From: Lentisphaerota bacterium
GTDB lineage: Bacteria > Verrucomicrobiota > Lentisphaeria > Victivallales > Victivallaceae
Assembly: GCA_024225035.1 (NCBI GenBank)
Contig: JAAEMX010000138.1
Coordinates: 1-64,000 of the forward strand
Length of the DNA: 64,000 nucleotides
Reading direction: 5' to 3'
Within the stretch, counting starts at the first letter, position 1. Each line of letters starts with the position of its first letter. Both the position numbers and the translations under genes were made by a program. A model generated the notes under the pieces. It searched no databases. It was not told where the DNA came from and worked only from the letters and a program-made list of their open reading frames with translations. This document shows, in pieces, positions 8,003 through 15,745 of this stretch.

Positions 8003-9472
8003 ACCAGAACACTTCGGTCGACAGAATGTTTTAAGCAAAATATTAATCTGCTATGTTCAGCCTCAAGAAGGCATGATGTACAATTTTTGTATGTAAAATT
8101 ACAAAATATGTTCATTAAGTCTATATTCTTCTCATATCCTTTTGTATTTAAATCTGCTTAACAACAAATATTAAAATGATTTCAATATATTTACATCTTC
8201 ATTTTCTAAAATATTAATAAGTAATTTCAGGTTAAACTAACCAGTTTAATAAAAATATTTATTTTCTTCAATATTATTTAAAAGGACGTTGAAAGAATAA
8301 TAAATCCTTTATTTTTTTTGCAAGCACTCATTTTATTAGTACAACAGCATAAAGTTCATAGAAAAGAACATTACAACATGCAATATAAGTGAAGTATGAA
8401 CCTCAAGCGTATATTATTCTGTTTAAAAAACATGTTAACATCAGAGTAATAAGGCCATTCGAAACTTTAATTTAATTCAGTCTTGCTTAACAAAGTATAA
8501 TTAACGACAACTGCCGAATAATCATACAATTACAAATAATTACAAACAACATGCTACTGAACCTGCTCTTTTATCATTCAAGCCTTATTATTAGCATCGA
8601 TGCAATTATTAGCTCTAATATTATATTTATAATGCAGTGCACTTCAAGCCTCTCATTTTTGCAACTATGCAATTTTGATTGCACAACAATTTGAGACAAT
8701 TTGGCACAATTGCTATAGCACAAGCTATTTTTTAAATATTTATTTTGAGGGAGAAAGTGTATTTTTTTACAATCATAGGTACTTTTTACAGGAACATTTC
8801 GTTCTAATAATTGTTCTTATTAATAGCTGTCACGCTGTTGGCACTAGAGAAAAAATGGTAAAAAGCCAAAAATAAAGTGCCACTAAAACAGTAATATAGT
8901 TAGTTAGTAGGTTATTCTGATAAAATTTGATATGGGTAACTGGGACGTTGCAGAAACAAAAGAAATTTTGATTCGTAGTAACATCTGCAATAATAAAATG
9001 ATATACAATATTTTATCAGAAAAAAAGTCTAGATTATACAATTAGATTATAACTAATTCGAATTTTGACTGCATATCTAGGAATTTATGGTTTTGTCACA
9101 TAAAAATTACTGCAATATCATATATGATAGTTATATTTGCAGAAATTTTAAGAAAAAGCCATACTGTTTAAAAAATATATAATTTTTGTTAGAACTTATA
9201 GAAAAACTACTGTCTATAAAGAAAAGACATTAAATTGTATTATTTTTCAGAAGATCGTATACAAAGATACCATCAAAACTAAAGCAGTGGCTTAATAGAA
9301 ACAAAAAGTCCAGCCTAAATATTATATAACGATGAACAATATTATAATTTTGCCAGTCAAAGAATACGGAAGAGTAGTGAAAGCCAGCTCACCATATAAG
9401 AGCGGCAACGATATGAAATTCAGGTTTTTAGCAACTTTGATATAAAACACAAGTCGTTTAGAAGGGCACAAA
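8003..9472. other. Long AT-rich region upstream of the T6SS genes, no gene supported
   Basis: About 1.47 kb between the iorB terminator and tssC. Short frames exist (for example 8675-8875, 8932-9048 and 9332-9445, 37 codons just before tssC), but none has a good ribosome-binding site or recognisable sequence. I saw no tRNA, IS end or CRISPR. It could hold promoters of the T6SS block, a small RNA, or a decayed gene. AAGGGC at about 9461-9466 is the ribosome-binding site of tssC. Confidence 0.6.
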
Positions 9473-10987
9473 ATGCTGCAGGTAATTGAGAAAACTGAAA
9501 AAATTTTTGAGCGGTTAGTAAGCTCAATCAATGTTGATCAAAGAATCACTTCTGATTCTGAATTCAACTCTGATTCATTTGCTTCATCCAATCTATTTTC
9601 TCTTGAAGATGACACTGCCAGCTATTATGGACTACTACTGCTTCTGACCAATTTAGATTCACGCTGTCAGGTTGAACGCGGTTTCAGCAAAGATCTGACT
9701 CAAAGAATTATTGATCGCATTGATTTGGTCATAAATACTCAACTCAATGAAATCATAAAGAATCCGATATTTAGAGAAATGGAAGCCTGCTGGCTTGGCA
9801 TAAAAGATTTAGTTGATAATACGGATTTTGAAAATAATGTTAAAATTGACCTTTTGGATGTATCAAAAGATGAACTAATGCTGGATTTTGACTGCAGCAG
9901 TGTAGATATAACCAGTGCAGAACTATTTAAAAAGGTTTATTACGCAGAATATGATCAGTTCGGTGGCAATCCATACGCAGCTATACTTGGCTTGTATGAA
10001 TTTGAAAACACTCCAGAGGATATAGATTTTCTGAGTACAGTTGGAAAAATTGCGACAGCCTGTCATTCTCCGTTTATCAGCAGTATATCCGCATCATTTT
10101 TCCGCCTAAAAGATATTAAAGATATCCAGGAAACTAGAGATATTGAAGGTCTGATGAGACATCCGCGATACAAAAAGTGGAATAGACTTCGCAACACGGA
10201 ACAGGCTGCTTATATCGGTCTAACCCTGCCGCGATACATTGTGCGAGAGCCTTGGGCCCCTGACACATATCCAGCAGGTGAAAATGCCCGCAGTTTCCGT
10301 GAAAAAGTGAATCCTTTGGATAAAAGCCATTATGTATGGTCATTTGCATCACTTTTGCTGGCGAGAAATTTAACACGGTCGTTCGAAACATCTGGATGGT
10401 GTCAATATATCAGAGGCCCCAGAGGCGGAGGGCTTCTTAAGGGACTTCCTACCCATATTTTCAATATTCGCGGCAGAGAAGAAATTAAAGCCCCGGTTGA
10501 ATGCATTATTTCTGATTCAAAAGAATTGGCGCTGGCAAAGGCTGGCCTCATACCGCTAATTTATGAAAAGAACTCAACCAATGCTTGTTTCTTTAGTGTT
10601 CAGTCCCTTAAGCAATCAAAAATATATAAAGATAACGACGATACAAAGCGATCACAAATGATTAGTAATCTGGCATACACATTTTCTGTATCCAGAATAG
10701 CTCATTACATAAAAGAAGTCGGCCGACTAAACATTGGCGCCAATTCAAACGCTGCCTATGTAACCAAAGCCCTCAATGAATGGATTAATCAGTATGTCAC
10801 CGAGGTGTCATCACCCAGTTCAGGTACGTTAGCATATTATCCGTTTAAAAAAGCTCATGTCAGTTTAGAGGCAGCCGAAGGACAAGCTGGGTGGTATAGG
10901 TGCAAATTTTCAGTTTTACCTCATTTACAGTTTGAAGGCATAAGTGTGTCTTTGAGCCTTGAGACAAAGTTAAGTGTTCCAGCCTAA
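9473..10987 (+). CDS. tssC: T6SS contractile sheath large subunit TssC (VipB/ImpC)
   Basis: TssC pairs with TssB to form the contractile sheath that drives the Hcp tube out of the cell. This 504-residue protein keeps the family's features: SRCQVERGFSKD and MEACWLGIKDLVD in the first third, YDQFGGNPYAAILGLYEF and LMRHPRYKKWNRLR in the middle, then LTLPRYIVREPW and RGPRGGGLLKGLPTH. The C-terminal part has FSVSRIAHYIKE and the expected last beta strands. Length is normal. It is the first gene of the block, and its usual partner TssB is not next to it or elsewhere in the window. Confidence 0.93.
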   Translation: MLQVIEKTEKIFERLVSSINVDQRITSDSEFNSDSFASSNLFSLEDDTASYYGLLLLLTNLDSRCQVERGFSKDLTQRIIDRIDLVINTQLNEIIKNPIFREMEACWLGIKDLVDNTDFENNVKIDLLDVSKDELMLDFDCSSVDITSAELFKKVYYAEYDQFGGNPYAAILGLYEFENTPEDIDFLSTVGKIATACHSPFISSISASFFRLKDIKDIQETRDIEGLMRHPRYKKWNRLRNTEQAAYIGLTLPRYIVREPWAPDTYPAGENARSFREKVNPLDKSHYVWSFASLLLARNLTRSFETSGWCQYIRGPRGGGLLKGLPTHIFNIRGREEIKAPVECIISDSKELALAKAGLIPLIYEKNSTNACFFSVQSLKQSKIYKDNDDTKRSQMISNLAYTFSVSRIAHYIKEVGRLNIGANSNAAYVTKALNEWINQYVTEVSSPSSGTLAYYPFKKAHVSLEAAEGQAGWYRCKFSVLPHLQFEGISVSLSLETKLSVPA

Positions 10988-11024
10988 TTAATTGTGCTGA
11001 ATTACTTATATACAATTACAAACA

Positions 11025-11046
11025 ATATCAATAAAGTTATTGATAT
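11025..11046. promoter_or_regulatory. Perfect inverted repeat between tssC and the next gene
   Basis: ATATCAATAA (11025-11034) and TTATTGATAT (11037-11046) form a 10-bp perfect dyad with a 2-base centre. It is AT-rich with no T-run, so an operator or mRNA processing site is more likely than a terminator. It lies about 30 bases before the start of the possible Hcp gene. Confidence 0.5.
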
Positions 11047-11076
11047 AACAACCCCTAAAATTAAAGAGGTGCTATA

Positions 11077-11664
11077 ATGCCAAAAGACCTTGAAGTAAAA
11101 AAAGACGGTTTAATCAGCTTAAGAGTTAATGGCGAAGCTGCAATTACCGGAAGAAGCGGTCCTCTGTCAAACGAAGATCGTATTTTCTTCACAACTTTTA
11201 AAGAAGAAACTGCTGGCGAAGCAACTGACTTCAATTGCTATGATGGCGGAAAAGACGATGCCACAAAAGGCAAACTGGTTATTGAAAGTTTCTACATCCT
11301 TTCCTCAACTGGTACCACTAGAGGCTATCTCGAAGGTTACTGCCACTCTTCTTATGCCAAAGCGTTTGATAATGTAACAAATGCTTCTCAATACACCTTC
11401 TCAATTGGTGGTCTGAACGAATCTCAGTCTCCATCTACAGAGAAAGGCGACAAAAACGTTTGGTTTAAGACTTTAGATTTCAAAACAGACCCATTGGAAA
11501 TCAAAGTTGACAATGAAGAATCTGTTCGTTTTGAACCTATTTCTAATGGCGACCTGGCCAAAGTTACAATTTCTGACTTCACAGTTGTAAATACGTCAGA
11601 CGTTAACGTGGCTTACGCGAAATGGAAAGGCTCACCTCAGGTGATGACTTTCGCATCTAACTAA
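11077..11664 (+). CDS. Possible Hcp (TssD)-like tube protein
   Basis: A 195-residue, beta-rich, soluble protein with no signal peptide and no motif I can match with certainty. It sits directly after tssC, where Hcp genes are common, is close to Hcp in size, and is flanked by two hairpins as if expressed at a different level from its neighbours. AGAGGTG precedes the ATG. It lacks the clear N-terminal Hcp pattern (YLKIDGIKGES), so identification as the inner tube rests on context. Other possibilities are a secreted effector or a sheath accessory protein. Confidence 0.4.
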   Translation: MPKDLEVKKDGLISLRVNGEAAITGRSGPLSNEDRIFFTTFKEETAGEATDFNCYDGGKDDATKGKLVIESFYILSSTGTTRGYLEGYCHSSYAKAFDNVTNASQYTFSIGGLNESQSPSTEKGDKNVWFKTLDFKTDPLEIKVDNEESVRFEPISNGDLAKVTISDFTVVNTSDVNVAYAKWKGSPQVMTFASN

Positions 11665-11676
11665 CTGAAATAGTTG

Positions 11677-11716
11677 ATTCTGGTGCCTTGCAAGTAAACC
11701 TGCCTGGCATCAGAAT
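11677..11716 (+). terminator. Hairpin between the Hcp-like gene and tssA
   Basis: ATTCTGGTGCC (11677-11687) pairs with GGCATCAGAAT (11706-11716), an 11-bp stem with one G-T pair. It is followed by TTAATAG, a poor T-run, so partial termination or protection of the upstream mRNA end is more likely than a full stop. That would fit a tube protein needed in excess. Confidence 0.55.
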
Positions 11717-11743
11717 TTAATAGCTTAATGCAAGAAGATACTT

Positions 11744-12907
11744 ATGAGTGACACCATCAAAGATAATGAATCTGAAATCCAAGAACTCGATTCTATGGAC
11801 TTTGACGAAATTAATTCGTTGATAAATAATCTGAGATTTGTCGAAGCGCGAGAACTGATTGAAGAACTAGGCAATGTCACACTATATGACATAAGAACAT
11901 TATTTTATTTAGTGTATTGCCGTATTCACAACAGTTCGTTAGATGAATTCACTGACAACCTTGAGGTTGCCTGTGCTGTTCTTGAAGATCAGAAACTAAA
12001 TCTGATGCCAAAGGATAATTTCCAGCGGCATTTGGAAAACACTCTTGAATGGTTTTGCAATACGCTTGAAAGCAACGTTAAATACCGCATAAGGGAACGA
12101 GAGTTCACTTATCTGGATTTTGATCCAATCGAAGAAAAGTTTATTCACTTGAGTGAATTACTATCTGACTATACTGACCTTAATCTTGCTTCATACTCAG
12201 CTAAACTGAGAGGATTGCTTGGCGAACTTTCGGTGAAAGAAGAAATCCTAGAAGAAGCTGAAGAGATTGAGGAAGAAAATATAAACGAACAAATTGAAGT
12301 CGGTTCTGCCCCTGCTTCAGGCAACTGCAGCTCTAAGTGGCAGGACCTGCAGAGCAGAATTGATTATTTTAGAAGACTAATGCAGGCAGGTCGCTACCTC
12401 GACGCTGCGTTATTTTTCAAAGATATACAAGATAAAATATCTAAATTTGACCCGAGGAAATACTTTCCTGAAATATTCTATCCACTGTATGAGTCAATGG
12501 ACAGTAATTTCCAAAAGGTACTCAGCGTAATTAATTATCAACAGAATTCATTACAGTGGCATGTTGCTGAACAGAAATATAAGATTGATGCAACAATGCT
12601 TGCTAACGATCAAAGATCTATTGATCCACCAGAATATACAAGTTTATCAGGCTACTTGCGCAACTCGTCTGCTCCTGCGCCACCACAAGATAGTGGCGGC
12701 TTTGGTGGCGGTGGTGAATACGGCGGAGGTTTTGGTGGCGGCGCTCCTGATGGTGGAGGTTTTGGTGGCGGTAGCGCTCCTGATGGCGGTTATCCCGGAA
12801 TGGAGGGAGGGAGTGCTCCTATGGATAGTGGTGGTTTCAACGGCGGTGGCGCTCCTGGCGGCTTTAATCAAGGCGGAGGAATGCCTGGTATGTATGACGA
12901 TGACTAA
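11744..12907 (+). CDS. tssA: TssA-like T6SS protein with glycine-rich tail
   Basis: TssA proteins organise baseplate and sheath assembly. Residues about 15-130 resemble the ImpA N-terminal domain (EARELIEELGN, RTLFYLVYCRIH, then NTLEWF). A second helical region at about 195-290 starts LQSRIDYFRRLMQAGRY. The last 80 residues, from about 305, are a low-complexity run of GGFGGG, GGAPDGG and GGSAP units, ending MPGMYDDD. Such a tail is not part of usual TssA. The gene lies between the Hcp-like and tssJ genes. The family call is moderate because sequence similarity is weak; the glycine tail is seen directly. Confidence 0.55.
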   Translation: MSDTIKDNESEIQELDSMDFDEINSLINNLRFVEARELIEELGNVTLYDIRTLFYLVYCRIHNSSLDEFTDNLEVACAVLEDQKLNLMPKDNFQRHLENTLEWFCNTLESNVKYRIREREFTYLDFDPIEEKFIHLSELLSDYTDLNLASYSAKLRGLLGELSVKEEILEEAEEIEEENINEQIEVGSAPASGNCSSKWQDLQSRIDYFRRLMQAGRYLDAALFFKDIQDKISKFDPRKYFPEIFYPLYESMDSNFQKVLSVINYQQNSLQWHVAEQKYKIDATMLANDQRSIDPPEYTSLSGYLRNSSAPAPPQDSGGFGGGGEYGGGFGGGAPDGGGFGGGSAPDGGYPGMEGGSAPMDSGGFNGGGAPGGFNQGGGMPGMYDDD

Positions 12908-12942
12908 TATTAACCTTTTTAATACAAGAAAGAAACTTAATT

Positions 12943-13395
12943 ATGCCAGGCAGATTGAAACTTATAGCATTGGCTGCAACGATTTTAACATTAATGCCAA
13001 TACTCAACAGCTGCACGTTGTTTAGCTCGGCAAATGCTGTCAACTTAACATTGGATTTTATCCAGACACAATCAACGAACAACGGAAAAGTTTTTTACGT
13101 AGTAGCTAGAACCGATTCTAATGAAGAATTTACTCGGGCAACAAGTGAGTCCGTTTATAATAGTTTTTTTGAAGAAAATTTTGGTACAAATATCTTTTTG
13201 AACCCAATGACCCCTAAAACTGTCACACATTTGACAATAAAACGAAATCAGGCTGTATCTATATATTTCCTGTTTACAAGTGCCAATTCATCAGGCTGGA
13301 AATACCGGATCAGCCCAGTTCAGAATGATACCCAGTATAATTTTGTACTTGGCCAAAATTGTATCAACAAAGTTACAGCCGTGCCTACGTCTTAA
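12943..13395 (+). CDS. tssJ: T6SS outer-membrane lipoprotein TssJ
   Basis: TssJ anchors the membrane complex TssJLM to the outer membrane. This 150-residue protein starts with a basic residue and hydrophobic helix and a lipobox LNSC (Cys24), so it should be a lipoprotein. The mature part is a small beta-sandwich domain of the expected size, beginning VNLTLDFIQTQ. It sits immediately before tssL and near tssM, its partners. Sequence identity to known TssJ is low, as is normal for the family, so the call combines lipobox, size and position. Confidence 0.75.
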   Translation: MPGRLKLIALAATILTLMPILNSCTLFSSANAVNLTLDFIQTQSTNNGKVFYVVARTDSNEEFTRATSESVYNSFFEENFGTNIFLNPMTPKTVTHLTIKRNQAVSIYFLFTSANSSGWKYRISPVQNDTQYNFVLGQNCINKVTAVPTS

Positions 13396-13438
13396 ACTAG
13401 TTGAAGAAATATATGCCAAATAATTGGAGAAATATATC

Positions 13439-14092
13439 ATGAAAAAACTTGAATTATGGCAGATGCTTACTGACCTGCTGTTTTTTCTTGAAAGTGCTCG
13501 AAGATCAAGCCTAATCGAAGGTCTTGAAGATGTTGAAAAGATTATCGAGTTCCGTAGTGACTTGCGTAAAAAAATTAATACTCTTCAACAGGCCTGTGAA
13601 AAAGAGTACGGAGCCAAAACTACTTATTACATCATATTCCCGATAGTTGTTTATTGCGATGAATCGGTTAGTATGTTTCTTGCACAGAATAGTGTTAACT
13701 GGCCTAAAATGCAGAAAGAAATTTTCAACACCCAGGACGGTGGTGAGGAGTTTTACGAACTGTTGGAACAGGTTCTTCAGCATCCTACCTACCCGGAACT
13801 GGTGTATCAGGTAAATTACCTGATTCTTAAAGCCGGCTATAAAGGGAAACTGGTAGATGATACAGGTCAACAGTCCCGTGACGGATATTTGACCAAGCTG
13901 GAAAAACTTCTCAGTAAATATATCAAGCCGGTAACTAATGAATCAGCTGAATACGATCCTGACAGCGACAGCATAACCTTCCGCGGTATAATGAAGGCTA
14001 TTTGCCGTAAGCATTTTTATATCCCTATTGCAGCTGGACTGGCAGTTATTTATCTGGTCTCGCTTTGGGTTATTGCTGCAATGGTGAGGTAA
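13439..14092 (+). CDS. tssL: T6SS inner-membrane protein TssL (DotU/IcmH-like)
   Basis: TssL has a cytoplasmic helical domain and one C-terminal membrane helix, and binds TssM and the baseplate. Here about 190 cytoplasmic residues are followed by a single helix, FYIPIAAGLAVIYLVSLWVI, at the extreme C-terminus. There is no OmpA-like peptidoglycan domain. I place the start at ATG 13439 because GGAGA (13426-13430) is well spaced from it; a TTG at 13424 in frame overlaps that site. The conserved acidic segment FPIVVYCDES corresponds to the DotU core. Confidence 0.8.
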   Translation: MKKLELWQMLTDLLFFLESARRSSLIEGLEDVEKIIEFRSDLRKKINTLQQACEKEYGAKTTYYIIFPIVVYCDESVSMFLAQNSVNWPKMQKEIFNTQDGGEEFYELLEQVLQHPTYPELVYQVNYLILKAGYKGKLVDDTGQQSRDGYLTKLEKLLSKYIKPVTNESAEYDPDSDSITFRGIMKAICRKHFYIPIAAGLAVIYLVSLWVIAAMVR

Positions 14093-14098
14093 TTATCC

Positions 14099-15700
14099 AT
14101 GAAGAATTTAGAAATAGGAAAAAGCTATACTGAGATATTATCGGAGTTGCACTCTACTCTTGATTTACCAGTTGCCAGAGCCGGACACGGAATTGACCTG
14201 CAGGAACTCAGCACTAAATTTCTTGAACTGGTTGCTTTTTACTGTTCAAACACCTTGACTGAAACTCGAAACTATATTGAAGAAGCTAAAATTCAGAGAA
14301 TGAGAAGCTTGTTCCCTTATTTCTTCAGTGTTATGCCTAACAGATTCTTGCTCAAGGTAGTTCCTCATTACACCCTCACAAAACCTCTGGTTATAAATTA
14401 TGGTGAAGTTTTAACCAGTAAGAACATACTCAAAAGAGGCCAGATCCAAAGATCAAAAAAAACAGTACCTCCAGTATATTGTCAGAATATTCTTGATACA
14501 ACAATTGTTCCATTCGACAAACTGGAAAGTGATTATAATATTGTTACAAAATCAGTTGAAATACGTTTTCGAGGAAACTCTCCGTTTCTTTTAGGAAGTG
14601 ACTCTTTTGACCTCTGGATTAATTATGGACAAAACACCTCTGAAAGTACATTTTTATACAGCCTTTTCAACAGAAAAGCATATGGCAAGCTAAAAGTCAG
14701 GTATGTAGATAATAAAGTCCGTATTTTCAAAGTAAAACCGGAATTTATTTGTGACTACAAACTTCATCCAAATTTTAATGTAAAACTCCTGTTGAACTCT
14801 CCTGAGTTTTTCCTTAAAATACGCCTTAATATCCTGAAGTTGCAGAATATGCTGAAAAAGGTAAAAGATATAACTTTATCTTTACATGCAGACCCTATCA
14901 TTCAGAAACACAATCTGCAAAAAGCGTTTCATGTGAATTATCTGCCTATTATAAATGTGCAGCGTGAATACGCTCAGGTAATAGAATATGATTCAACCAA
15001 GGACTCGTACCCTTTGCTTCATCCTGTGTCAGACTCTTTTTTCCCGTATTTTGTACGTAGTGTAGTTTATGACTCAGAAAGTCAAGGCGGTAGAGTTTTA
15101 CCTGAAATATTATCACCAAGAAAAACCGAATCAAGCTACAAAATCATATCAAAGTCAAACCTTCTTGGCAAAAGATATGATCATTTGGCTTTGAATTTAC
15201 CGGAAGAAAGCATGAAATCCAATGTGAGTGTTCTTGCTGAATGGACTCAGTTAAATGAATACAACCTTAACTGGATGGAGTTTTCCTTTTACAATAAACA
15301 GGTCGGAGCCTTTGCATTCGATAATATCCTTTATCATCGGTTTATCAAACCAACAAGTTCAAATTACTCCGGCAATATTCTCGGGCTACTGAAACTGCAT
15401 AATACATCTGTATTGCAGCTTGAGGATTTTAAACTCCTGCTCCAAATCCTGGTCTCTAAGGATTCGGCGTTAAGGCAACTCACTTACGACTTCCTTGAAT
15501 TGCATATTCTGTGTAATGATAAATCATGTTGCATCTATGAGCTGATTTTCAGAGAATCAGAGGCTCAAGACCATGCAATGATTGAACTAATGGTAGACGG
15601 TTTGGAACGCTTCCTGAAAAGTAACCTTGGATTTGAAAAAGAAGTAACTTGCAAAGTCAGATTCAAGGCTGCTCAAAAAGATGACTCTAATGATAATTAA
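14099..15700 (+). CDS. tssF: T6SS baseplate protein TssF (ImpG-like)
   Basis: TssF, with TssG, TssE and TssK, builds the T6SS baseplate wedge. The N-terminal 80 residues follow the TssF pattern: a helical stretch (LSTKFLELVAFYCSNTL) and then MRSLFPYFFSVMPNRFLLKVVPHY, corresponding to the family's LLYPHYLRPIPSM region. The rest is beta-rich and about the right length (533 residues). It begins six bases after tssL, with GAGG before its ATG. Similarity beyond the N-terminus is weak by eye, so the assignment is good but not certain. Confidence 0.7.
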   Translation: MKNLEIGKSYTEILSELHSTLDLPVARAGHGIDLQELSTKFLELVAFYCSNTLTETRNYIEEAKIQRMRSLFPYFFSVMPNRFLLKVVPHYTLTKPLVINYGEVLTSKNILKRGQIQRSKKTVPPVYCQNILDTTIVPFDKLESDYNIVTKSVEIRFRGNSPFLLGSDSFDLWINYGQNTSESTFLYSLFNRKAYGKLKVRYVDNKVRIFKVKPEFICDYKLHPNFNVKLLLNSPEFFLKIRLNILKLQNMLKKVKDITLSLHADPIIQKHNLQKAFHVNYLPIINVQREYAQVIEYDSTKDSYPLLHPVSDSFFPYFVRSVVYDSESQGGRVLPEILSPRKTESSYKIISKSNLLGKRYDHLALNLPEESMKSNVSVLAEWTQLNEYNLNWMEFSFYNKQVGAFAFDNILYHRFIKPTSSNYSGNILGLLKLHNTSVLQLEDFKLLLQILVSKDSALRQLTYDFLELHILCNDKSCCIYELIFRESEAQDHAMIELMVDGLERFLKSNLGFEKEVTCKVRFKAAQKDDSNDN

Positions 15701-15745
15701 TTAAAATTTATATAATAAAAATCGATAACAATCACGGGGATGAAA

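Noticed and set aside
8696-8720. Possible sigma-54 promoter (TTGGCACAATTGC) upstream of the T6SS genes
   Set aside because: The GG and GC elements are about three bases too close together for a -24/-12 site.
8675-8875. 66-codon plus-strand ORF in the gap before the T6SS genes
   Set aside because: It has no ribosome-binding site, an AT-driven composition and no recognisable motif; it looks like a chance frame.
9332-9445. 37-codon frame just upstream of tssC (MNNIIILPVKEYG), considered as a remnant of tssB
   Set aside because: There is no ribosome-binding site and no similarity to TssB that I can see.
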